Assembly (NCBI GenBank): GCA_947259575.1
Contig: CAMYMU010000043.1
Coordinates: 15,097-60,856 of the forward strand
From: an uncultured Ectothiorhodospiraceae bacterium
GTDB taxonomy: Bacteria > Pseudomonadota > Gammaproteobacteria > UBA6429 > Thiohalophilaceae
DNA length: 45,760 nt
Direction: 5' to 3'
Position numbers and translations under genes: made by a program. Below, piece by piece: positions 35,459-45,760 of the stretch; positions within the stretch are counted from its first letter, which is position 1, and each line of letters opens with the position of its first letter. The notes under the pieces were generated by a model. That model was not told where the DNA came from. It ran no database searches and worked only from the letters and a program-made list of their open reading frames with translations.

Positions 35459-36204
35459 GTGATTTGAATAAGACTGACCTTGAGATAGAGAATGAAGATT
35501 ACTTGCATGTTGATCCACTGGAAGAAAGCTACCGGGAATCCATTGTCGAAGCCCCCGGTATTATTGAATCCATTGAAAAACACAAGACAGCCTTATTGGT
35601 AATTGATCTTCAGTATCTCGATGCGGCACCGGGTATGGGCGTTTTTGCCGATGCTGAAAAATCTGGTGTACCGAAAGAAGCACAGGAATATTATTTTAAA
35701 CGCCTTGATCATGTGGTGTTACCCAATGTACGTAGATTACAGGACAATTTTCGTGATCTAAAAATGGAAGTGATACATACCCGTATCATGTCCATAACCA
35801 AAGACGGCAGGGAACGAAGTGCAGGACATAAACGACTCAATCTACATGCTCCACCGGGTTCTAAAGAATCCGAGTTTCTAGTAGAGGTCGCGCCTAAAGG
35901 TGACGAACTTGTTATTAATAAAACAGCCAGTGGTGTGTTTAATGCCACTAACCTTGAATATCTCTTAAGAAACATGGGGATAAATGGTTTGTTTGTTTGT
36001 GGCGTCTATACGAATGAATGTGTTTCTACCACCGTGCGTGATGCCTGTGATCGCGGTTTTTATACCACTATGATCAACGATGCCTGTGCTACCGTGACCC
36101 CTCAACTCCATAATGCGACTATAGAAACCATAAAGGATCGCTATGCGCGGGTTATGACGACGGAAAACGCGGTTAAAGAAATCAAGGAGCTAGCAGCAAC
36201 ATGA
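35455..36204 (+). CDS. Isochorismatase-fold cysteine hydrolase
   Basis: 249 residues. The catalytic triad of the family is visible: Asp in LLVIDLQYL, Lys in VINKTASGVF and Cys in NECVSTTVRDACDRGF. The cis-peptide region VCGVYTNEC also fits. Members include N-carbamoylsarcosine amidase, ureidoacrylate amidohydrolase (RutB) and biuret hydrolase, all cleaving carbamoyl/urea-like amides, which suits the neighbouring amidohydrolase. The start overlaps the upstream stop (ATGA) and has GGAGGT six bases away. A longer than usual N-terminal segment (~40 residues) precedes the domain. Confidence 0.9.
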   Translation: MSDLNKTDLEIENEDYLHVDPLEESYRESIVEAPGIIESIEKHKTALLVIDLQYLDAAPGMGVFADAEKSGVPKEAQEYYFKRLDHVVLPNVRRLQDNFRDLKMEVIHTRIMSITKDGRERSAGHKRLNLHAPPGSKESEFLVEVAPKGDELVINKTASGVFNATNLEYLLRNMGINGLFVCGVYTNECVSTTVRDACDRGFYTTMINDACATVTPQLHNATIETIKDRYARVMTTENAVKEIKELAAT

Positions 36205-37655
36205 ATAATGTGCACTCCGCCGTACTTGATGCAAGCACAGGCTGGATCATCCTGGCAATCTTTAGTGTCATCTGGATTTTTCTCGGTTGGTTCTGGGGTC
36301 GCAAAGCAAAAAAACTGGATGATTTCATGCTTGCTGGTCGTAATGTGGGTATGGCGCTCGGTACCGCAACGGCCATGGCGACCTGGGTAACTAGTAACAC
36401 CACACTTGTGGCACCGCAGTTTGCATTACAGCTAGGCATCTGGGGAATGCTGGGATACTCGTTGGGAGCAGTTGGCTTAATTTTATTTGCGCCCCTGGTA
36501 AAAAGAATCCGCAGCCTGGTACCCCATGGTTATACCAGTGGTGATTTTATTCGACTACGTTATGGTGTCTGGACCTGGCGTTTATTCCTGTTGATTTCCA
36601 TGTGTTATGCCATTGGCTGGTTGATCAGTATGGGGATGGCCGGCGGTGTTTTGATTCATGCTTTAACCGGAATTGATTACCAGTACGGTATGACCGTTAT
36701 ACTTATTATATGTGTAACCTATACACTGCTTGGTGGCCTACGTGCGGTTATCGGTACGGATTTTATACAAACCATACTTATTCTTATTGGTATTATTATT
36801 CTCGCTGTTCTGACTATCAGTGAAATTGGTTTTGAGAAAATGCATGAGGATGTGCTTACCGAGAGCCCTGAGCTGCTTAACCTGTTAATGCCGGCTGCCA
36901 TCATGTTCCTATTTAATAACTTGTTGTTTGGCATTGGTGAAATATTTCATTCAAACGTTTGGTGGTCACGCGCCTTCGCATTCCGTGAAGGTGTAGGGAG
37001 CAAGGCCTATTTATTTGCAGGGATTATCTGGGCACCGATACCCATCGTGGCTGGTTTTATCGCCTTGTCGGTTTCGTCCCTTGACCTTAATGTCCCAGCT
37101 GCGGACATGGTCGGCCCCATGGTGGCGGCCAAGCTGCTTGGTTTTACCGGTGCGGTGATTGTTTTTGTGGTTGTTTTTTCTTCTCTGGCATCCAGTCTTG
37201 ATTCATTACTTGCAGCAACAAGTGACCTGATACTTCAGGATATATATCGAGGTCATATTAATCCCAAGGCCAGTGATGAACAGCTACGACGTATTGCGAA
37301 AATAATTATCGTGTTACTCGGTATTGTCACCTGGCTTATTTGTTTACCGCGCATTGCGACTTTAGGTAGTTTATTACAATACCTTGGTGCATTTGTTGCC
37401 AGTACGATCTGGCCTATCGCAGCCGGTTTGTATCTGAAAAAAGCCAATGCCACAGGGGCTTTTCTTGCCATGTTACTCGGTACCTTAAGCGGGATCTGGG
37501 CGTTTTTCAGTATTGGTTTTTATGTGGCTGCGCTCGTTTCAGCCGTGGTTTCCATGTCTATCGTATTAATAAGTATGTGGCTAAGACCGGATAACTTTGA
37601 ATGGTCGAAGCTAAACGAACAACCTGAGCAACTAACTGGGGAGAAATCATCATGA
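36201..37655 (+). CDS. Sodium:solute symporter (SSS family)
   Basis: 484 residues with about 13 membrane helices, starting GWIILAIFSVIWIFLGWFWGRK, with KKLDDFMLAGRNVG (typical SSS first loop), AMATWVTSNTTLVAPQFA and the Na-site region SSLASSLDSLLAATSDLILQDIY. It would import the substrate of the hydrolases encoded upstream. It overlaps the upstream gene by four bases and the 40-codon frame downstream by four. Confidence 0.92.
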   Translation: MNNVHSAVLDASTGWIILAIFSVIWIFLGWFWGRKAKKLDDFMLAGRNVGMALGTATAMATWVTSNTTLVAPQFALQLGIWGMLGYSLGAVGLILFAPLVKRIRSLVPHGYTSGDFIRLRYGVWTWRLFLLISMCYAIGWLISMGMAGGVLIHALTGIDYQYGMTVILIICVTYTLLGGLRAVIGTDFIQTILILIGIIILAVLTISEIGFEKMHEDVLTESPELLNLLMPAAIMFLFNNLLFGIGEIFHSNVWWSRAFAFREGVGSKAYLFAGIIWAPIPIVAGFIALSVSSLDLNVPAADMVGPMVAAKLLGFTGAVIVFVVVFSSLASSLDSLLAATSDLILQDIYRGHINPKASDEQLRRIAKIIIVLLGIVTWLICLPRIATLGSLLQYLGAFVASTIWPIAAGLYLKKANATGAFLAMLLGTLSGIWAFFSIGFYVAALVSAVVSMSIVLISMWLRPDNFEWSKLNEQPEQLTGEKSS

Positions 37656-37774
37656 TTGTGTCATCGGGTTTTCTCAGCATTATGGTAATGATGGCATTAA
37701 CGGTAACGATTATCGCACCCATTGTTTTAATTATTTTATGGATTAAGGATTGGATAAAAGGTCAGTTATGGTAA
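37652..37774 (+). CDS. 40-residue single-helix membrane peptide
   Basis: A short frame, start ATG overlapping the symporter stop (ATGA) with GGGGAG upstream. It encodes a mostly hydrophobic peptide (SIMVMMALTVTIIAPIVLII, then LWIKDWIKGQLW). Its stop overlaps the next start at 37768. Coupling on both sides argues it is translated. By position it may be a small subunit of the symporter. No known family recognised. Confidence 0.65.
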   Translation: MIVSSGFLSIMVMMALTVTIIAPIVLIILWIKDWIKGQLW

Positions 37775-38817
37775 AAAAAGTACACCCGAAACTGGAAGAG
37801 CCGGTAGAGGCGGAAAACTGGACAGAGGGAATTGAACAGCCCCTGGCATTATTGGATCAGATTGATGAGGATATTGCTTCAACAGCAGAAATTGCCAATC
37901 ACTCGGTAGTTTCGGCCAGGCAATTTAGTCGACAACAACTGATCCAACTTTGTCGTTTAGCTGCAAAGTTCGAAACACAACAAAGTTTTGGACAGTTTCC
38001 TTTGACAGGTAAGATACTCATTAGCGCCTTTTATGAACCCAGCACCCGCACACGCTTGTCATTTGAAAGTGTCTGGCATCGTCTCGGCGGCGATATTATT
38101 TCGATAACCGACCCTTCAACCACCGGTATTGCGAAGGGCGAATCACTGAAAGACGTGGCCGAAATGATGAACCACTATGGTGACATGGTTGTGTTACGTG
38201 ACTCCAATGAAAAAGCTATTTATGAAATGCTCGACGTTTTGCGTATACCGATTATTAATGCTGGTAATGGTACGGATGAACATCCGACCCAGGCATTAGC
38301 AGATCTGTACGCGATTATTAAATGGCGGCCTGAGTTGATGATGGATGAAGTTAGTGAGGATCAAAAAATTACCATCGGTATTATCGGCAATCCAAGCCGA
38401 ATGCGTACTGTGCGTAGTTTATTGCTATTTTTATCACGTATTAGCCAGGGAATTAATGAAGTCGTCATCATAAGCAATTCAACTGAATCATTCAGCCCAG
38501 GACAGCGTGAAGAACTGGAAGCTGAAGGACTAAAATTACGTGTCACCCATGATCTGGAATCTGAATTACCTAGCTTTGATATCACATACATCAATGCGAT
38601 TGCCTGGGTTGGCAATACCTACGAGGAACATGGTATAGAATACAAGCTTAGTAAATCCTCTCCATTGAAAAAAGGTTCTATTATTCTTCACCCTCTGGCA
38701 CGAGGTGAAGAGTTATCAACTGATCTGGATAACACCGAACATAATTGGTACTTTGCCCAGGCCCGAGGCGCTGTGTTTGCGCGTATGGCATTGATGTCTA
38801 GCCTGGTCCGTTTCTAA
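37768..38817 (+). CDS. Aspartate/ornithine carbamoyltransferase-like protein, non-aspartate substrate
   Basis: 349 residues from the ATG at 37768 (AAAGG upstream). The carbamoyl-phosphate half is intact: STRTR (92-96), KGESLKD, and DEHPTQAL (His172) followed by the hinge. In the second half, where ATCase has YMTRVQKER to hold aspartate (Arg229 and Gln231 in E. coli), this protein reads YINAIAWVG, with Ala277 and Ala279. HPLARGEE replaces HPLPRVDE. It is therefore probably a transcarbamoylase for another acceptor, perhaps run in the catabolic direction on a carbamoyl compound. It is coupled to the 40-residue peptide gene. There is an N-terminal extension of about 45 residues. Confidence 0.88.
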   Translation: MVKKVHPKLEEPVEAENWTEGIEQPLALLDQIDEDIASTAEIANHSVVSARQFSRQQLIQLCRLAAKFETQQSFGQFPLTGKILISAFYEPSTRTRLSFESVWHRLGGDIISITDPSTTGIAKGESLKDVAEMMNHYGDMVVLRDSNEKAIYEMLDVLRIPIINAGNGTDEHPTQALADLYAIIKWRPELMMDEVSEDQKITIGIIGNPSRMRTVRSLLLFLSRISQGINEVVIISNSTESFSPGQREELEAEGLKLRVTHDLESELPSFDITYINAIAWVGNTYEEHGIEYKLSKSSPLKKGSIILHPLARGEELSTDLDNTEHNWYFAQARGAVFARMALMSSLVRF

Positions 38818-38963
38818 TTTTCAGAACTATAGTGCTTGCTGATACTAGGTTAAAATGAACTCTAATATAAACTCCGTTTTTTCGTTCATTCTTGCCTTCT
38901 CTCAGCGGCGCTCATTTCGTTCTGAAATTGTATATTCATTATTCTAGAGGTTTATAGTATTTT

Positions 38964-40982
38964 ATGTGTGGTATAGCAGGTATTTTTCACAGCAATCCCA
39001 ATAGCAAAATCGATCCACAGCTTTTAGTTAATATGGCTGCGATCCAATATCATCGAGGTCCTGATGGTTTTGGTTATAAAATACTTAACGATGAGGGCGT
39101 CGGGTTTAGTCACGCGCGTCTGTCAATTATTGATCTGGATGAAAACCGAGCCAGACAACCATTTGTCTCTGAAGATAATAATCTGTTACTTGCGCATAAT
39201 GGAGAGTTTTACGATTATAAAAGGCTGCGAGCTAATTTGACACTAGATGGCGCGCGCTTTTCAACCAAGAGTGATTCAGAACTCATACTGCATCTTTATC
39301 CGCGTCATGGGCTGGAAGATACGCTTAAATACTTACGTGGTGAGTTTGCTTTTTCCTTATTCGACAAAAAACATGATCGCTTAATGCTGGTTAGAGATCG
39401 TTTTGGTATTAAACCGTTATACTGGACCGAAACCAATGGCAAGATCGTATTTGGTTCTGAATTAAAAGTTATATTTTCTGATCCTGACGTGGAACGTAAA
39501 TTTAATGCGCAGGGTGTTTACCACCAATTAATGCAAACTATCGTGCCGGGTTCTACCGCGTTTGAAGGCATACACCAGGTTAAGCCTGGCAATATGGTTA
39601 TTATTGAAAGAAATCATGGCAAGTTCTCGATTCGTGAACAGTGTTACTGGGATATGGATTTTCCATTACTGGAAGAGAGACAGAAAAACGATAAAGACGA
39701 TGAAGCTTATTATATCAATGGTGTAAAACAAAAATTACTGGAAGCCGTTCAATTACGTCTTGAGGCTGATGTACCGGTTGCCTGTTATTTATCCGGTGGT
39801 ATCGATTCATGTTCAATATTAGGTATGTCCGCAGCGAGTCAACAATCGCCAGTTAAAGCCTTTACCATCGGTTTTGATGATAGTGATTATGATGAAACAC
39901 CGATTGCGCGCGAGATGGCTGAATCGGTGGGTGCAGACCAGGATGTAATGTTACTTAAGGCAGATCACCTCTATGATAATTTTGTTGAGACGCTCTGGCA
40001 TACCGAACGAACGATTTACAATACGCTGGGTGTGGCAAAGTTGTTAATGAGTCGTCATGTCAACAAGGCAAATTATAAAGTAGTGGTTACCGGTGAAGGT
40101 TCCGATGAATTATTTGCCGGTTATCCGGCATTTCGGCGTGATATGTTTTTGCATGGCATGGATACCTTGTCACCAGCTGAACGTGCCGAATGGGAAGGAT
40201 TACTAGCCGAAGCAAATAAACTCTTCAAAGGAGCCATGCTCGCTGAAGATGAGGTTAGTGATTCGGCATTAAATGATGTAGTCGGTTTCACACCTTCTTG
40301 CTTACAACCCTGGTTAGCCTCAGCAGAGCATGTTCCTGGCTTGTTAAGCTCTGGTTTACGAGAACAGCTAGGTGATTATCAACCGGGTAAAGCCATTGCC
40401 GATGCCCTGGATGCGAATATGTTAGAAGGCCGTCATCCGTTGGATAAAGCCCAGTATGTCTGGATCAAAACCATGTTGGAAGGACAAATACTAACCTGGG
40501 GTGGGGATCGAGTAGATATGGCAAACTCTATGGAAGCGCGCCCACCGTTTTTAGATCATCATCTTGCCGAGTTTGCTACCCAAATTCCGCCGACAATGCG
40601 TATTAAAGGTAAGACAGAAAAATATGTATTACGTGAAGCGATGAAAGGTGTTTTACCTAAAACATTGTATGAGCGTGAAAAATTCGCTTTTATGGCACCA
40701 CCTGCCCATACCGATCCAAAGAAGTGGGCTGCCATGAAAGCGTTGGCAGATGAGTATCTATCTGATGAAGCGATTGATAATGCCGGGCTGCTTGACAAGG
40801 ACGGTGTAAAAGCCTTGTTTGAATTACATGAGGCTGATGACACACCTGTCTCAACTCAAGTACAACTGGATGCGGTAATTAATCATATGATTGGTGTACA
40901 AGTGCTTCATCAGCATTTTGTTGAAAATGATATACCGGCACAGGCTAAAGCCAAGGCAGCAGAATTTGGTTGGCAGCCATAA
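38964..40982 (+). CDS. asnB: Asparagine synthase, glutamine-hydrolysing
   Basis: 672 residues. It has an N-terminal class-II glutaminase domain starting MCGIAGIF (Cys2 nucleophile), with RGPDG, HARLSIIDL and AHNGEFYD. The synthase domain has the PP-loop YLSGGIDS, TGEGSDELFAGYP and VDMANSMEARPPFLDHHL. It is about 100 residues longer than E. coli AsnB, similar to the longer proteobacterial/actinobacterial type that sometimes amidates other acids. It lies 146 bases after the carbamoyltransferase, so it may be a separate unit (AGAGG before the ATG) or the end of the operon. Confidence 0.93.
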   Translation: MCGIAGIFHSNPNSKIDPQLLVNMAAIQYHRGPDGFGYKILNDEGVGFSHARLSIIDLDENRARQPFVSEDNNLLLAHNGEFYDYKRLRANLTLDGARFSTKSDSELILHLYPRHGLEDTLKYLRGEFAFSLFDKKHDRLMLVRDRFGIKPLYWTETNGKIVFGSELKVIFSDPDVERKFNAQGVYHQLMQTIVPGSTAFEGIHQVKPGNMVIIERNHGKFSIREQCYWDMDFPLLEERQKNDKDDEAYYINGVKQKLLEAVQLRLEADVPVACYLSGGIDSCSILGMSAASQQSPVKAFTIGFDDSDYDETPIAREMAESVGADQDVMLLKADHLYDNFVETLWHTERTIYNTLGVAKLLMSRHVNKANYKVVVTGEGSDELFAGYPAFRRDMFLHGMDTLSPAERAEWEGLLAEANKLFKGAMLAEDEVSDSALNDVVGFTPSCLQPWLASAEHVPGLLSSGLREQLGDYQPGKAIADALDANMLEGRHPLDKAQYVWIKTMLEGQILTWGGDRVDMANSMEARPPFLDHHLAEFATQIPPTMRIKGKTEKYVLREAMKGVLPKTLYEREKFAFMAPPAHTDPKKWAAMKALADEYLSDEAIDNAGLLDKDGVKALFELHEADDTPVSTQVQLDAVINHMIGVQVLHQHFVENDIPAQAKAKAAEFGWQP

Positions 40983-40992
40983 ATATTAATAC

Positions 40993-41214
40993 CCCGCAGC
41001 TTGCTGAAGAAATGGTGAGCTAAAAGATATACAGGACTATGAAGAACGTCTATTGGTATCGATTGACTAACGCAATGATCCACGTTCCTCGATGCGCTAT
41101 CAACCATGGTTATCGACAATACTCAGGTCAAAATATATGCCTGGTATGACAATGAATGGGGTTATGTTAATCGGATGATGGAACTAGTTAGAAAGGTAGC
41201 CTTGAGCTTATAAA
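40993..41214 (+). pseudogene. Remnant of glyceraldehyde-3-phosphate dehydrogenase C-terminus
   Basis: From 41107 the frame [20 protein letters not shown]...ALSL ends in TAA (41212-41214), the typical GAPDH C-terminus. Just upstream, in another frame, DYEERLLVSID-stop-RNDPRSS matches the preceding GAPDH segment, with TAA (41069-41071) where a Tyr codon is usual and a frameshift near 41090. Only the last ~70 codons survive. It resembles the ArsJ-type GAPDH, from memory. No other part of the gene is in the window. Confidence 0.85.
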
Positions 41215-41230
41215 TAATTGACAAGATATT

Positions 41231-41269
41231 GTACTCCAGCCCATTAATTACGACTGGGCTGGAGTACAG
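41231..41269. terminator. 14-bp perfect hairpin downstream of katG
   Basis: TGTACTCCAGCCCA and TGGGCTGGAGTACA are exact inverted repeats with an 11-base loop, just past the katG stop. There is no good T-run on the minus strand, so it is a processing or terminator-like stem. Confidence 0.55.
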
Positions 41270-41275
41270 AGACAA

Positions 41276-43840
<2,565 letters not shown>

Positions 43841-44794
43841 ATGAATTTACGAGACCTGCAATACATCATCGCTGTGGCCGAGACTCATCACTTTGGCAAG
43901 GCAGCGGAACGATGTTTTGTTAGCCAACCGACCCTGAGCGGTCAGATAAAAAAACTAGAAGAAGAATTAGGGGTAGCGGTTTTTGAGCGTACCAACCGCT
44001 CGGTGGAGATTACACCGGTGGGCGAGGAAATACTGCGCCTTGCGAGACAGATAATGGAACAGGCCGATGCTATTCAGCAACTGGCGCTTGCTCACCAGGA
44101 TCCATTGGCGGGACCATTACGTGTTGGCGCGATTCCGACACTTAGTCCCTACCTGATGCCTTTAATACTGGCCCCTCTAAAAAAGCAGCATGCAAAGATG
44201 CAACTGGTTCTCTCAGAGGAACTGACCGATATCCTGCTACAAAGGCTGCGCAACCATGAAATTGATGCTGCGCTGTTGGCCACAGCAGTAGACGAGCAGG
44301 ATCTGGAAAGTATGCCGTTATTTGATGAGCCTTTCTGGGTGGCCTTTCCTCGTGAGCACGCCTTCTATGAAAAAGACAGGATTACCCGACGCGATCTTGA
44401 TAAGGAAAATCTATTGTTACTGGCGGAAGGTCATTGCTTAGCGGAACAGGCCATGGATGTCTGTCATATGAAAGAACGACAAGTAAAAGGTGAGATGGCT
44501 GATCTACGCGCCGCCAGTCTGGAAACCCTGATACCCCTGGTTAGTGCCGGTTATGGCATTACACTTGTACCGGCCCTCGCTATGCAAGGTTCCTGGACCA
44601 GTGGCAGCGGAGTCGTAGCCCAACCTCTGGCGATGCCAGATGCATCACGACGGGTGTCCCTGGTGTTCCGCCACAGCTATCCAAGACGCGCAGCCCTACA
44701 GGCCTTTGCCGATGTTATCCTCAACAATCTACCCAATACAGTGAAACTACTCGGGCAGGGTAGACGAAAAAGAAAGTCTGCTAAGAAAAAGTAA
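43841..44794 (+). CDS. oxyR: Hydrogen-peroxide-sensing LysR regulator
   Basis: Starting at the ATG at 43841 (MNLRDLQY, as in E. coli) gives 317 residues. The N-terminal winged helix-turn-helix reads FGKAAERCFVSQPTLSGQIKKLEEELG. The redox pair falls exactly at Cys199 and Cys208 in EGHCLAEQAMDVCH, the E. coli numbering, followed by ASLETLIPLVSAGYGITLVPALA. It activates katG when oxidised. In-frame TTG at 43817 and ATG at 43835 are alternatives. The tail is Lys/Arg-rich. Divergent from katG. Confidence 0.97.
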   Translation: MNLRDLQYIIAVAETHHFGKAAERCFVSQPTLSGQIKKLEEELGVAVFERTNRSVEITPVGEEILRLARQIMEQADAIQQLALAHQDPLAGPLRVGAIPTLSPYLMPLILAPLKKQHAKMQLVLSEELTDILLQRLRNHEIDAALLATAVDEQDLESMPLFDEPFWVAFPREHAFYEKDRITRRDLDKENLLLLAEGHCLAEQAMDVCHMKERQVKGEMADLRAASLETLIPLVSAGYGITLVPALAMQGSWTSGSGVVAQPLAMPDASRRVSLVFRHSYPRRAALQAFADVILNNLPNTVKLLGQGRRKRKSAKKK

Positions 44795-44842
44795 TCACAC
44801 CGCCTGCCGCTTTGTGAGTGGCTCCACTAATCCATGTTTGGG

Positions 44843-44868
44843 TGGCTCATCTTTGAGCCATCTTTTTT
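44843..44868 (+). terminator. Terminator of oxyR
   Basis: TGGCTCA, loop TCTT, TGAGCCA, then TC and T6. Confidence 0.9.
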
Positions 44869-44971
44869 CAACAAAGTTATGAATAAGAGTTATCCTGAAA
44901 CAGTAGGGCAGGTAGCTGAAAAGATAACAGCCTTATAATATGCCGAAGCAATATGGATAAACAGGATTTTA

Positions 44972-45514
44972 ATGTCAACAATGAAAATTAACATTCGTCC
45001 CGCTAAACTCGAAGACCTCGATAACATCAATCGCGTGATTGAAGCAGCAATAATGACATGGAACCTTCCTGAACGAGTTAAAAGACTATCATTATCGAGC
45101 TATCTCTATACTTCGATTGATTTTGATCATCTGGATATTGTCGTCAGTGAAGATGATACTCACGGGATAGTTGGGGTTGCCGCATGGGAACAAGCGGACG
45201 CTAACGATGTTCCTGTTGGTAAAACAGCCCTGTTATTACATGGCATATATGTTGACCCATCACATCATCATCAAGGAATAGGTCAGCAGTTGTTGAAGCG
45301 GGCTGAGCAGGCGGTGTTGCACTATAATTTCGATGCTTTATTGGTAAAGGCACAATCCGGTGCGGAAGGCTTTTTCCAGAAACAAGGTATGCGTCTTTTA
45401 CCCATCGAAAATACAGAACGTCACTATGCGGGTCGTTATTGGAAGATAGTTACCGCAATTGGTCGGGGCGAGAGGATTTATGAAGTACATCCCTGTACTT
45501 CACCTTCGACCTAA
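44972..45514 (+). CDS. GNAT family N-acetyltransferase with tRNA-derived tail
   Basis: 180 residues. The acetyl-CoA-binding core is LHGIYVDPSHHHQGIGQQLLKRAEQ, with the N-terminal INIRPAKLEDLDNINRVIE strand and the later FFQKQGMRLLP segment. The substrate is unknown. AGGA lies six bases before the ATG. The last ~17 residues (AIGRGERIYEVHPCTSPST) are encoded by a 20-base copy of the tRNA-Pro 3' end and by the first palindrome of the adjoining element. The natural C-terminus was therefore probably replaced, though the catalytic core looks whole. Confidence 0.85.
   Translation: MSTMKINIRPAKLEDLDNINRVIEAAIMTWNLPERVKRLSLSSYLYTSIDFDHLDIVVSEDDTHGIVGVAAWEQADANDVPVGKTALLLHGIYVDPSHHHQGIGQQLLKRAEQAVLHYNFDALLVKAQSGAEGFFQKQGMRLLPIENTERHYAGRYWKIVTAIGRGERIYEVHPCTSPST
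45460..45479 (+). repeat. Direct repeat of tRNA-Pro 3' end (att-like, copy 1)
   Basis: Twenty bases, TGGTCGGGGCGAGAGGATTT, are identical to 45662-45681, the CCA end and T-arm side of the tRNA-Pro gene. Together the copies bracket a 182-base segment, as after site-specific integration or duplication at a tRNA end. Confidence 0.8.
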
Positions 45515-45595
45515 TGGTCTCAGGCCTGCCTTCGGCAGTTCAAAATCGTTCCCTACGATTTTGTGAACCTCCTACTGAGGGTCCAAATACTCAGT
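45482..45595. repeat. Cluster of four small palindromes
   Basis: In order: GAAGTACA-TCCC-TGTACTTC (45482-45501), CTGCC-TTC-GGCAG (45526-45538), CAAAATCGT-TCCCT-ACGATTTTG (45541-45563) and ACTGAG...CTCAGT (45574-45595). Two share a TCCC loop. It looks like a dispersed intergenic repeat unit lying between the two tRNA-tail copies. Confidence 0.7.
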
Positions 45596-45617
45596 CCATA
45601 TTTCAAAAACAAAAATA

Positions 45618-45650
45618 CCGGTTTCACCAATGGCAAAAACCGGCATTTTT
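45618..45650. terminator. Bidirectional terminator next to tRNA-Pro
   Basis: CCGGTTT and AAACCGG pair around a 12-base loop, with T-rich tracts outside on both strands. On the minus strand it follows the tRNA and would end its transcript. Confidence 0.8.
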
Positions 45651-45661
45651 ATTTTTTCATA

Positions 45662-45739
<78 letters not shown>

Positions 45740-45760
45740 TTGATAATTAGTTTACCAAGT

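Noticed and set aside
37768-38817. Naming the carbamoyltransferase pyrB
   Set aside because: The aspartate-binding Arg and Gln positions are Ala, and its neighbours are ureide-type genes, not pyrimidine synthesis genes.
45482-45595. CRISPR-like array
   Set aside because: The palindromes differ in sequence and spacing. There is no repeated unit with spacers.

Overview
The window looks like a chromosomal segment of an aquatic gammaproteobacterium of moderate to low GC. PurT, RapA, OxyR/KatG, an Escherichia-type ynb lipid cluster and a Klebsiella/Azotobacter-type ANTAR nitrate-control system all point to Gammaproteobacteria. I cannot name a genus. There is no prophage, transposase or CRISPR array.

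Layout. 1-11195: housekeeping and isolated genes, namely a P-type cation ATPase (cut by the window edge), DUF3144, PurT, an exported alpha/beta hydrolase with a beta-helix-like tail, an exported coiled-coil protein, RapA (best start is a TTG at 10312) and an RDD protein. 11303-19345: a lipid block, with an XRE regulator divergent from a ynbA-ynbC-ynbD-x-ynbB-plsC-like operon, then PqiA-like and second PlsC-like genes on the other strand. 19543-22771: a double-thioredoxin exported protein and a GNAT/class-V aminotransferase fusion.

22865-32898 is the most interesting part: a nitrogen-oxide regulon. Two sigma-54 promoters (GG-N10-GC) drive two transcription units. The first encodes a NasT-like ANTAR protein whose receiver has Lys where phospho-Asp is expected. 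Then come a NirB-like flavoprotein fused to a membrane heme-b-like domain, an anchored 11-heme cytochrome c, a heme lipoprotein and a single-domain globin. The second encodes a nitrate-type ABC transporter (NrtA/B/D-like) and a stand-alone NIT nitrate-sensor protein. Each unit carries, ahead of its structural genes, an ANTAR-type RNA: two hairpins with six-base loops having A at position 1 and G at position 4, the second overlapping an intrinsic terminator with a T7-T8 tract. The inferred circuit is NtrC/sigma-54 initiation followed by nitrate-responsive antitermination. The nitrate sensor (NIT) and the RNA-binding ANTAR part, fused in Klebsiella NasR, are here separate proteins.

33114-45738: a cold-shock protein whose ribosome-binding site can be masked by a 10-bp hairpin. 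Then a tightly overlapping operon for a carbamoyl or ureide compound (M20 amidohydrolase, isochorismatase-fold hydrolase, sodium symporter, a 40-residue membrane peptide, and an aspartate-carbamoyltransferase-like enzyme lacking the aspartate-binding residues), followed by an asparagine synthase. After this come a decayed GAPDH remnant, divergent katG and oxyR, a GNAT gene that runs into a copy of the tRNA-Pro 3' end, a set of small hairpins, and tRNA-Pro(CGG).
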